Source of the DNA: Chara braunii | Lineage: Eukaryota > Streptophyta > Charophyceae > Charales > Characeae | Length of the DNA stretch: 44,414 nt | Reading direction: 5' to 3' | Assembly: GCA_003427395.1 (NCBI GenBank) | Contig: BFEA01000045.1 | Location: 2,704,547 to 2,748,960, forward strand | Shown here: positions 22,178 through 31,250 of the stretch, piece by piece | How the letters are laid out: each line of letters opens with the position of its first letter | How positions within the stretch are numbered: position 1 is the first letter of the stretch | Position numbers and translations under genes: made by a program | The notes under the pieces: model-generated | Database searches by the model: none | The model's input: only the letters and a program-made list of their open reading frames with translations | Told to the model about the DNA's origin: nothing

Positions 22178-22840
22178 ATGTGTGGACGTGACCAGGAAAG
22201 GAGAAAACAACAAGAAAGAATAAAGATGGAGTTTGGGAACGAAAATGACAGCAACGCCATCAACAGGCCTAATGAGGAACAGCCGACAAGACAGGCTGGA
22301 GAGTCAAGCTCCAGAAAGAGGAAGTTGTATGTGAGATTTGACCACAATTTGGTTTTGAATAGAGGGGGGATAAAGCAAGGGATTCGGGGGCCTTCACCTC
22401 TCAGAGGGGGGGAGCCAATAGTTCTCCCTTCAGATAGCGATGATAGTGAAGAAGAGGTTGGGAACCCGGGGAAGAGACAGAAGGTGGAAGAGGAAGAGTC
22501 CATCGAGGTCATAGACCTCAGCAGTGAGGAAGAAGAAGATGAAGTTACAACATCCACAAGAGAAGTACGGGAAAGAGAGGAGGACCTGGGGGAAGAAAAG
22601 GACAAGTGGATAAGGGAACTTGGGCCGACTTTCAGTGACTGGTTCGATCAATGGGCTAGTATTTTGCGGTACGACTGGGCGATGAGAGGGAAAGAAAAGT
22701 TGAGTAGAGGAGAAGACATAACGCCCACAACCTTCTTCACAGAGGAGGAACTCCTTGGCTTACGAAGGACAAAGAGAAAGATGCAACAAGAGATTGATGA
22801 TGGTGCAAGAGAGGCTCAACGCAGGGCAACTGGGCAGTAA
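22178..22840 (+). CDS. Accessory ORF downstream of pol with tandem SIM-like motifs
   Basis: The frame is intact from ATG 22178 (or 22226, giving 204 residues) to TAA 22838, starting 350-400 bp after integrase in the same direction. It has no known domain as a whole. It contains two motifs of the SUMO-interaction type, each a hydrophobic core followed by Ser/acidic residues: PIVL-PSDSDDSEEE (core 22415-22426) and VIDL-SSEEEEDE (core 22508-22519). Basic clusters SRKRK and GKRQK look like nuclear localisation signals. The C-terminal half (KWIRELGPTFSDWFDQWASILRY) looks like a folded helical, Trp-rich domain. It is acidic overall. It is probably an extra gene of the gypsy element, placed where other plant gypsy families carry additional ORFs; a SUMO link is inferred only from motif shape. 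Confidence 0.6.
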   Translation: MCGRDQERRKQQERIKMEFGNENDSNAINRPNEEQPTRQAGESSSRKRKLYVRFDHNLVLNRGGIKQGIRGPSPLRGGEPIVLPSDSDDSEEEVGNPGKRQKVEEEESIEVIDLSSEEEEDEVTTSTREVREREEDLGEEKDKWIRELGPTFSDWFDQWASILRYDWAMRGKEKLSRGEDITPTTFFTEEELLGLRRTKRKMQQEIDDGAREAQRRATGQ

Positions 22841-23775
22841 AGGGGTAGTAGACAGAACAGGGAATAGTTAGAGAATGGGTAGGGCTGGAACCTGGGCAGG
22901 CAGAACTGCCATTTTTAGTCTTGCATTTGAACTTTCTAAGAATGGACTGCAATGAGACAACTTTCTAGTTTCAAATAGCTAAGGATTGAGCAGCTTCTTC
23001 AGAAAGGGCATGGGGGTCATTGCACTCAAGAGTAAAACAACGAAAGGCTGGGTTTGTTTAAAAAAAGCAAGGGAAAAACAGATGGGCCTAGATGAGACAA
23101 GTCTGTAATGTTGTTTTTTGCATTCGAACCTTGTCTCCTTTTTTTTTGGAAGAGCTGCGACATAATAACTCCTTGGACTGGGGAAGTTAGCAAGGGATGG
23201 GTAGTCAGTGCTACTTTGTATAAGTACTCGCTCCTTTGGAAAACATGGACATTTTTTGTAGTAGGAAGGGAACTGGGAATGATTGACTCTGTTTTGGGAG
23301 ACGGACGAGGGTATGTGAATCGTCGAAGAATGAAAAAAGTCGATGGCAAAGAGTTTCCTTTTGAGAATTGTGTATTCATGGTTCAACGAGTCATGGCATG
23401 AGTTCTTGCGAGAGATTAGGGGACCTATGGGTGAAGAAGCATGAGAAACCCGCTTCCTTAGGAGCCTAATCCAACCTATCCCAGACAAGTCCAGAGCAGT
23501 GATAAGGCATGAGAGATCAGAAAGAGGAAACATTGGTTGAGCAAATAATCTCCGCAATGGTTGACCGGCCGGGCGGGCTAGTGCTGCTTGGGGTTGTGAG
23601 CCTCAAATTGAGCACTAGACGCTAAGTCGGGTGTATGTATGAACATGAGAATGGTGAATGACACGAGACAAAAGGGCAAAGGCATGCGTAAAACCCAAGA
23701 GATGGCCACCTTCTAACCTCCGAGACGGAGATAGGATCCGTTTCCTCGAGGTCCATCCCCTCGGGCGCTAACATT
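22841..23775. other. Non-coding stretch with a long hairpin
   Basis: No gene recognised; a 97-residue frame at 23108-23401 has no motif. At 23578-23618 CTAGTGCT pairs perfectly with AGCACTAG, and inside it TTGGGG pairs with CCTCAA (one G-T pair), making a two-part hairpin of 14 pairs. Confidence 0.5.
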
Positions 23776-23975
23776 GGAAATGGATAAGGATGGCCCTAAC
23801 CAGGCTGTCCGAATGAAATGGATGAGGATGGCCCTAACCAAGTTGTCCGACTGAAATGGATAAGGATGACCCTAACCGGGCCGTCCGATGAAAATAGATA
23901 AGAATGGTCCTAACCAAGTTGTTCGACTTGGAATTGGAAAGAACGACCCTAACCAGGTTGTTCGGAATGACCCCG
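23776..23975 (+). repeat. 38 bp minisatellite
   Basis: Five copies with CCCTAAC at 23794, 23832, 23870, 23908 and 23947 (periods 38, 38, 38, 39). The unit resembles GGATAAGGATGGCCC followed by TAACCAAGTTGTCCGA. Confidence 0.93.
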
Positions 23976-24039
23976 GACAAGGGTCATTCTTTGGAATTGG
24001 CAGTGGGGTCCCCTTGCATGGTTGCTTGAGAAGGATGAG

Positions 24040-24335
24040 ATTGGAAAGAGCTGAGTCTTGGAAAAGATATTGGACTGAGCTTTGAAAAAGGATACTGGAC
24101 TCAGCTTTGGAAAATATACTGGACTTAGCTTTGGAAAGGATATAGATTTCAACCTTGGAAGAGATATTGGAATGAGCCTTGAAATTGAAGCGAGCCTCGG
24201 GATTCGATTGAGCTTTGGATTTGGATTGAGCCTTGGATTTGGATTGAGCTTTAGATTTGGATTGAGTCTTGGATTTGGATTGAGTCTTGGATTTTAATTG
24301 GGCTTTGGAATTGGAATGAGCATTGGAAATTGCAT
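24040..24335 (+). repeat. 18 bp minisatellite (TTGAGCTTTGGATTTGGA)
   Basis: Clean 18 bp units run from about 24206 to 24330, preceded by longer diverged relatives built on GCTTTGGAAA. Because 18 is a multiple of three, every frame stays open and yields repetitive peptides such as SLGFGL; these are not evidence of a gene. Confidence 0.9.
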
Positions 24336-25300
24336 TGCATAAATAGGGGACCCTAGGCAACTTGAAATGAAAATGGAAATAGCCTTGAAATGAATTTCTC
24401 TTTTTTTCTAGTCCTTGGCCTCAGCAAGAGGGGGATACCGGTGCTCGCACTGCGACCTCAAGACCTCTATCCCTTTGAGGGAAAAAGTCTCAGTGCAACC
24501 TGTTCCTCTTAAAAGGGGATGAGGGTTAAAGGACCAAGGCACCTACCACTTGAATCAGTGCTACCCGTCCGGAACCAACTCCAACAATGAGCTTTAGTCG
24601 GGGAGTTCGTACCGCGCCTCGTGTTAAACGACTAAACATCAAACGGTGAGAGAACCAAATAGGCGAGAGAGTCATTCTTATTCTAGTCTATTTTGCTACT
24701 CTCCAACCACACACCATACCATAGAGGGGTGGCATGGCCGTTTGGGTCGGACCTCGGCTTCCCGCAGTAAGTTGGGTAGCACTGTCCAAGGGGAGAGGCT
24801 GGCGTGGTACCGGGTGGAGGTCGCCACCACCACGGGGAATTGACACTGCCCTGCCGGAACATTACAACCGTTTCGGAACTAATTGCGAGGTCTTCGTAAC
24901 TGAACTCGCAGACTAATAGAGAGCCCCAACTCTCTTGAAAGGAAGAGGCCGGATCCAGAAAATTACCACTCGGGAGGAACAATTTACGAGGAAAGCTTTT
25001 ACGGCTAGACGAGGCCCTGGAAGACTTGGAATGGACCTGCCCGCCAGACGTGAGGAGGAACCTCAGTATTGGTGTTCGCCACGTGAGAGAAAAAAGGTCG
25101 GACCGAGTAGGAGGATGCGGCGTCGTTCGCTGGGGAGAAACTGATCACTCTTCCTCTTGTGAAGCGGACGGGCTTGTGTCCTTGACTGCGGTTGGTGGGC
25201 CAAAGGTCTGCATAACCTCCGAGTGAAAACCAGTTGCGCGATTGGGACATCGCGTTTTGAGTGGGGGGAAGGTGTGTCATCTACCAATGAAAACACATGC
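24336..25300. other. Non-coding stretch, no gene recognised
   Basis: Frames of 60-100 residues overlap on both strands without motifs. The sequence is GC-balanced with several short inverted repeats. Nothing here supports a named feature. Confidence 0.5.
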
Positions 25301-25304
25301 AAAA

Positions 25305-25695
25305 AAATTGTGTAATTGGCTTTGCATGGGCCTGAGAAAAAGGGGTCTGGCAAGATGCCCAGAACATAAAAGAATTGTGTAATTGGCTTTGCGTGAGCCT
25401 GTGAAAAGGGGACCTGGCAAGATGCCCGAAACAGAAAAGAATTGTGTAATTGGCTTTGCGTGGGCCTGAGGAAAAGGGGCCTGGCAAGATGCTCAGAAGA
25501 GAAAAAGACTTGTGTGATTGAATTGACATGAGCTTGAAAATGGGTCGGGCGATACGTTCGAAAAGGAAAAGACTCGTATGATTGGCTTTGTATGGATCTG
25601 AGAAAAAGGACTGGCAGGCTGGGGAACGGATGAGTAATTGGGGTGCATGGGCCTGAGAAAAAGGTCTGACGAGGCATCTGGAAAAGAGATGCACA
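25305..25695 (+). repeat. 67 bp tandem repeat
   Basis: Six copies decaying to the right. The unit contains ATTGTGTAATTGGCTTTGC and GGCCTGAGAAAAAGG. The first three are exactly 67 bp apart (25307, 25374, 25441); later ones are 57-68 bp and diverged. The frame on the minus strand through it is a by-product. Confidence 0.92.
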
Positions 25696-25757
25696 AGGGA
25701 TGAACCGAGCATTGCACATGGAACGTCAATTAAGTAAAGGGCAAGAAAGGACGGAGG

Positions 25758-26570
25758 GTGATATGCATGCGGAATTGGCAGGACCTGATGAAGGGCGGGA
25801 AAAATGACCCGGGGGAAATGTATGTGGATTTGGCAAAACCTGAGCTTCGGGGACGGGTGAAGGGAAAACATAGATTGCACAGGCCGAAAAGTAGATTATT
25901 TTTTTATGTTCTAAGAGTAATGAATGAGACGAAACCAAAATGGCCTCTGCTCGAGAATGTTTTCTCAATGAAATGGGAAGATAGATTTAAGATTACGAAG
26001 CACTTAGGGGGCGTTGTACCTGTGTCCATTGATCCGAAGTGGGTATCACCATAGCAAAGGCGGCGGTTGTACTGGACGAACATACCCCTTCCGGAGCAAA
26101 TGCCTGACATTGAGTCACATCCGAAAACTAGCCTACAATTTGTTATCAACAATGCTAAGGCATAAAATAAGAAAACCAATTGTGTTATGACAACAAATGG
26201 TCATCCTGGGAATAAAGCCAGCATGAAGCACATGAAGCAAGGAAAGCCTCACCTGCTTCATGTTACTGAAGTCGAAAGAATTATGGGTTGCCCTGCTGCG
26301 TATATAGAGTTGACTGAAGAGGAAGTTCACATCTCGATAGAGGGAAAGATAAAGAGGCAGTGCTATGATGGAAATGAGCAATCTAGTCTAAGCTGTAGAG
26401 GGAAAAGAGAACCTTTGACTCCTCCCATACCCTCCTCCGCCCCAAGGGCGGAAACCCAAAAGAAATCCATGAGAAAACGAATGGGAAAGGACAAAAAGAA
26501 CCCTGGCAAGTTAACTGTCCGTCTCACCCCACCCCCTCTTTCCTCTGTCCACAAATCCAAACCCTACTAA
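25758..26570 (+). pseudogene. DNMT3-like cytosine-5 DNA methyltransferase fragment (broken)
   Basis: A single frame with stops at 26052 (TAG) and 26163 (TAA) reads as the C-terminal half of a DNA C5-methyltransferase. The catalytic-loop motif VI ENV (25953-25961) is followed by SMKWEDRFKITKHL and PVSIDPKWVSP. Next is motif VIII-like QRRRLYWTNIP (from 26055), a short target-recognition segment, and a motif IX-like HVTEVERIMGCPAAYIEL. The spacing fits the small DNMT3 type rather than the larger CMT or MET1 types. Upstream motifs I and IV (the PCQ nucleophile) are missing, so it is a 3' fragment. A Pro/Lys-rich tail ends at 26568. It lies 40 bp upstream of a purine tract and an LTR-like start in the same orientation, as if it were the last gene of a retrotransposon. 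Confidence 0.7.
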
Positions 26571-26608
26571 CTATGGATTGGTGCGCGATGAGGACATCGT
26601 GAATGAAT

Positions 26609-26618
26609 GGGGGGAATG
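26609..26618 (+). other. Candidate polypurine tract
   Basis: GGGGGGAATG directly abuts TGTCGGGA. LTR retrotransposons prime plus-strand DNA synthesis from a purine tract at exactly this position, so it supports a 3' LTR starting at 26619. Confidence 0.5.
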
Positions 26619-27019
26619 TGTCGGGACTGGTGAGTCTCGAATGACTTCCCGTCACTCAAGAGACTTTATTTGGCCAGTTTGTGCACGACAGAGAAAATCG
26701 GAGGTAAGAAGGAGGGAAGGATTGGAGGCATAGGCACAGGCACTAGGAACCTAGAGGCTGCCCAAAGTCGTTGGGACCATTGAACCAAGAAGAAATTGAC
26801 GGAACAAGGAGCAGCAAAGGACCGCGAGGAAACGGTAAAGGGGAACCTTCCCCGAAATAGAGAAGGACCGCTGGAAAAAGGTAGTGACGTAGGAGGCGCG
26901 CCGTAGAGAGAGAAAATAAGCAAGGGAGAGGGAAAAATAGTACATAAAGCACCGGCGCGAGAGGGTGAAGCCGGGTCAGGCGACCACCACGACGCAGCGG
27001 CAAAGGGGCCGTGGGCCAG

Positions 27020-27290
27020 GAAAGAAAATACCATGCCGGCAGGACAAAGTACTGGGGACCGCGTGAGATCGAGAGAAAATACGGTACTGGCGGGACAAAG
27101 TCCCGGGGACCGCGTGAGATTAAGAGAAAAATGTGTAACTAGCGGGACAAAATGTCGGGGACCTCATGAGACCAAGAGAAAATGTGGCACCCATGGGACG
27201 AGTGTCGGGGACCGCGTGGGGCCAAGCAAAGATGCAGCACCTATGGGACCGGTGTCGGGGACCACGTGAGGCTAGGCGAGAAATGCAGTA
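27020..27290 (+). repeat. 51 bp minisatellite
   Basis: Five copies of about 50-52 bp, with GGGGACC at about 27054, 27105, 27157, 27207 and 27257. The unit includes CGGGACAAAGT and GGGGACCGCGTGAG. Confidence 0.92.
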
Positions 27291-27295
27291 TCGGA

Positions 27296-27400
27296 ACAAG
27301 TACTAGCGGGACCACCGGCGGGACAAGTACCGGCGGGACCACTGGCGGGACAAGTACCGGCGGGACCGCTAGTGGGACTAGTGCCGGGAACTGCGGAACA
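27296..27400 (+). repeat. 27 bp minisatellite
   Basis: About four copies of a 27 bp unit, GGCGGGACAAGTACC followed by GGCGGGACCACT. It would encode repeating Gly/Thr/Ser if translated, but no gene is apparent. Confidence 0.92.
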
Positions 27401-27865
27401 AGTGCGGGGACTTGTGACGTCCCAAGGAAAAATGGTGGCGCGGTACGTGGTGCAAATAATTAAAGCAAGTTGCACCGTCAAGATCGGGGATCTTGACGGC
27501 CAAAATTATTAGCACCACTAGTGCAAGTGAAAGCAAGCGGGAGGGCCAAAAGAAAAATAAAAAGTAAAGAAAACAAGTGCTAGAGGCATGGGAGCAATCT
27601 GAAAAATCTCGGATTGGCCTCCCCCAAGAAAATGAGGCCAAAAGAGCCAACGTGAGAAGAATAGGCTCCACGGAAAAAATCGGTGCATGGGGGCCTACCG
27701 TTTGGGAGAGAGGAGGCTAACGATGACTCTCAAGGGCATGGAAGTGCTACAACTGCAGTTCGAAAAATAACGGACTGACCCTTGGGCATAGGAAGGGCCA
27801 AAGCTAAAAGGAGGAGGCAACAAAAGGGCCTTAACGGCTAGTTGACACTTCACATGCAAAAAAAA

Positions 27866-27897
<32 letters not shown>

Positions 27898-27899
27898 AA

Positions 27900-28420
27900 C
27901 GGGAGGTGAGGGAGGATGAGTGAGTTGGCCGTCGGTTGGAACTGCAGCAAGTGGGGATTGTCAAGTCCCAAAGTTTCCAAGAAAGGAGGAAAAAAAAAAG
28001 AAAAAAAAAAAAAAAATGGGAGGTGAGGGAGAATGAGTGAGTTGGTCATCGGTTGGGACTGCAGCAAGTGGGGATTGCCAAGTCTCAACTGTCCAAGAAA
28101 AGAGGAAAAAGAAAAGAAAAGAAAAGAAAAATGAGAAAAGGGTCATAACGGCTAGTTGACACTTGACATGCAAAAAGAAAAAGAAAATAAAAATAAAAAA
28201 AAATGGGAGGTGAGGGAGGATGAGTGAGTTGGCCGTCGGTTGGGACTGCAGCAAGTGGGGATTCCCAAGTCCCAACTGTCCAAGAAAGGAGGAAAAATAA
28301 AAGAAAAGGAAAATGGGAGGTGAGGGAGGATGAGTGAGTTGGCCGTCAGTTGGGACTGCAGCAAGTAGGGACTGTCAAGTCCCAACTGTCCACAAGTGAA
28401 GGGAAAAGAAAAGAAAAAGA
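27900..28420 (+). repeat. Tandem repeat with A-rich linkers and a 9 bp hairpin
   Basis: Four copies (starting near 27901, 28017, 28203 and 28313) of a unit of roughly 85 bp that begins GGGAGGTGAGGGAGGATGAG. Each ends with a hairpin GTTGGGACT/AGTCCCAAC around GCAGCAAGTGGGGATT. Units are joined by A-rich linkers of varying length, and two are preceded by the same TAACGGCTAGTTGACACTT block. A related hairpin occurs alone at about 29795-29835 (CATTGGGA/TCCCAATG). Confidence 0.88.
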
Positions 28421-28574
28421 AAACAAAAGAAAAAGTCAAAAGGGAGAAAGTCAAAAGGACACTAACGGACGAAAACGGGCACCTGGGGGAGGGATTTTGG
28501 ACCAGATTCATTTTGGCAATATGGCGGTTACAAAGGATCTTGATTTTTTTTAATTTATGTAGAGAAAATTAAAG

Positions 28575-28950
28575 AAAATCAAGGCCCTTTGCAACCGAAA
28601 AATAACGGATTGCATGGGGGAGGCCAAAAATAAGTTTTGAGTGCACCAGGAGCCAAAATTGAGACCGGATGCACTTGGAAATTGACCGCTTGATTTTCTT
28701 TTAGTGGGAGGCTAGTTGGGGGAGATTGAGGCAATTAAAACTGCCCCTAGTGCAGTCCGAGATGTAACGGACTGCATAAGGAGGGGCAAGCACAAGGTTT
28801 TGAGGCTCCGGGAGCCAAAATTGAGCCCGGATGCCTTAGGAAAATTAACGTCTTATTTTCCTTAGGCATGGGGCGTGACGAGGGACTGTGGGGCTAGCAA
28901 AGTGGCTATGGATGCAGTTCGAGAAAATAACGCACTGCATAAGGATACCC
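28575..28950 (+). repeat. Diverged dispersed hairpin repeat
   Basis: Two diverged copies of a block of about 160 bp containing GGAGCCAAAATTGAG and CCGGATGC, each introduced by a hairpin of the form TGCAGTCCG-loop-CGGACTGCA (28590-28614, 28751-28776, with a third at 28913-28939). The second block also contains ATGCCTTAGGAAAAT against ATTTTCCTTAGGCAT (28831-28869, one mismatch). Confidence 0.7.
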
Positions 28951-30560
28951 ACCAAGGGAAAATGGGTCGCGGCATGTCCGAAACACTAGAAAACGGCGCC
29001 GCGGGCCTATAGGAGTGTGACAGTAAAACGGCGATGGCACGACGGGGGTCCCTCGGCCGGGAAATTATCAACGACACTTCGGACACATGGAAAGAATAAA
29101 ACGGGACTGGCGGGGACATAGGAAGTCCCAAATAAAAATTGGGCATCAACCGGGATGATGCCGGGGGCCAAAGGGGCCCAAATAAAAATTATCGGAAATT
29201 GGGCTTTATCGACAGCAGCACCGGCGGAACGGAAAAATGGAACTAGTCCGGGAAGCAGCGGGGACTTGAGGTTTCCCAAGAAGACCACTAGCCAATATGA
29301 GGAGTGGCCGAGAGAAGCAAACGGCGCCGTCAAGATCAAGGATCTCGACGGTGGAAAAATATCAGCACCACTAGTGAGGACACTAGTGGGGCTAAAAACA
29401 TGAGTGAGAAGCAAAAATAATAATAAGGGGAGGGTTGCCCAGTAGTCCGGGGTGTTTTGGACTAGCTAGGCATGAGAAAACAAGAGCCCAAGGGGCTCCA
29501 ATCAAGAAACGGGCTAGCCAAGAGAAATCAGAGGCAAGGGGGCTTAAAATGGAGGCTAACGGGAGGAAAATGAGCCCCTCGGGGCATGGGCATGCCAACT
29601 TGGTGGGCCGGGGTGTAACGGCCAACAGTCAGGCATGAACCTGGCCACAATCAAGGCTCTAAGGCGTAGAAAGAGAGTGCACAGCAAGTTGACACATGTC
29701 ACAGCAAAATAAAAGAAAAAAAAAGAAAAAAAAGAAAACAAAGAGGGAGAATGAGACAAAATAAGAGAAATGGGTGGAGGGGAGTGTGCCGGCCCATTGG
29801 GATGGCTGCAGTGGGGACTGCCAGGTCCCAATGATGACCTCACTCCTCCTAGATCTAAGGAGTGCAGGCCGGATTGCTGAGATCTCAACAAAATCTGAAT
29901 TAAAAAGGCAAAAATAAAAGAAAATGCAAAAGGGAGAAATCCGGTTTTCTTTTGAGCCATGGATCTGAGATCAGATCTCATGGTGGAGAGGAAACAACCA
30001 TTTTTTGTGAGCCAGCACAAAACGGCTAGATCCAGAATGAGGTGGCAGCCCAAAAATGAAAAGAAACAAAAGAGGGAAAAAGACGAAACCGTGCATTTGG
30101 CCCAAAAAGAGAGTCAGATGCACCAAAAATTTAAAAATTCAGCCTATAGGCTCAAAATTGATCCAAGGACCACCATGGGGTAGCTCGGAATATCGGTGGC
30201 CTTGGATTTCAGCTTGATCCAAGGCTGAAAATTTGCCGCCACATGGAAAAATGGTCCGGCCTACCCAAGGGAGGCCCAAACTTAGAAAAATCAAAAATAA
30301 GGTCCACTACGCCTTTTTCTCTCAAGTAGGCTACCCCTTGGACCTTGGAATCAAGGGGGCAACATTTTCCAAGAGGTAGTAGGCTGGAAAGAGGCCTAAG
30401 GGATAGGCCGAGTTGGTACCAACCACTCGGACTGCATGTACCTGGCCGAAAAGAGACCCAGGTGCCCCCAGAGAGGCCTAAAGGTAAGATATGGCCAAGG
30501 GGGTACCTCGGTTCACCTTGGGGCACTTAGGAGGGCCCAAGGGCTGGCCGGACTACTGTT
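28951..30560. other. Non-coding stretch, no gene recognised
   Basis: Purine-rich, with frames on both strands that lack motifs. The palindrome GTTGGTACCAAC sits near 30413-30424 within a larger CCGAG/CTCGG pair. It may be part of the same long LTR-like region. Confidence 0.45.
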
Positions 30561-30580
30561 CCCAGCCTATATAAGCTGGG
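30561..30580 (+). promoter_or_regulatory. TATA box framed by inverted arms
   Basis: CCCAGC-CTATATAA-GCTGGG: the TATATAA (30568-30574) sits exactly in the loop of a perfect 6 bp inverted repeat. It is a good match to a plant core promoter directing rightward transcription; a start site about 30 bp on, near 30600, is expected. Confidence 0.6.
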
Positions 30581-30983
30581 GATTCAGTCCGCCACATACA
30601 CACTTGCATGAGGAGTGCCCATGCTGCCCAAATGAGCCCGTGAGAGCTCTAGAAGCATTCAGAGAGTAGTGAGGGGAACCCGTACCAGTTTGGAGGTGCG
30701 AAGGAGGATGTGAGCTAGTACGAGAAGACTCTACAAGCTACTGGTAGTGAGGGAGGTAATCCGCCATAGCTCCCAGGTTAGTGGAGAGGAAGGCAAGACT
30801 AAGAGGAGTCTCATTTGCCCTCCTCCTAGAGGGGAGGACTCCCTAGTCTTTGTGGTAGGAGTCCATAACAACTTGGAGGAGGTGAGAGAGGAAGGAGAAA
30901 GGCTTGAAGGAGCAGGAAGCCATAGCCTAGAAAGAGGGAGTTTCATTGAGAGTGACACATCCAAGGGGTGAGTGAATAAATGT

Positions 30984-31250
30984 TTTCCCCCTCTTCTCTC
31001 TTCTCTTCTCTCCCCTCTCCCTCTTTTTCTCCTCCCCTTCTCCTTCTTCTTCCCCTTCTTCTTCTTCATCCTTCTCTTCTTCTTCCTTCTTATTCTTCTT
31101 TTCCTCCTTTTTCTTCTTTCCCTTCTTTTTTTTTTCCTTCTTCTTCCTCTTCTCCTTCTGCATCCCCCTCCCTCCCCTCTTCCTTCTCCTCACCCATCCC
31201 TCTACCTTCCTCCTCACTCATCTCCCAGTGTATGTGAGTTTCAAAACTTG
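30984..31250. repeat. Pyrimidine (CT/TTC) tract
   Basis: Mostly C and T, with irregular TTC and CCT repeats, running into the left edge of the satellite array. The Lys/Glu-rich minus-strand frames are artefacts. Confidence 0.92.

Larger units (their letters stand above)
26619..30960 (+). mobile_element. Candidate long LTR / U3-like region
   Basis: It starts TGTCGGGA and can fold back with TCCCGTCA at 26647-26654 (7 of 8 positions). It is preceded by a purine tract and contains no gene. It is packed with repeats and hairpins and reaches a TATA box at 30568. That order (PPT, TG start, repeats, TATA) is what a 3' LTR would show, but a U3 near 4 kb is long and I see no second LTR copy in the window to confirm it. 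The right edge is arbitrary: no CA end followed by a duplication is visible. Confidence 0.4.

Noticed and set aside
22979-23557. 192-residue minus-strand ORF
   Set aside because: No motif, and its composition suggests a chance open frame opposite purine-rich sequence.
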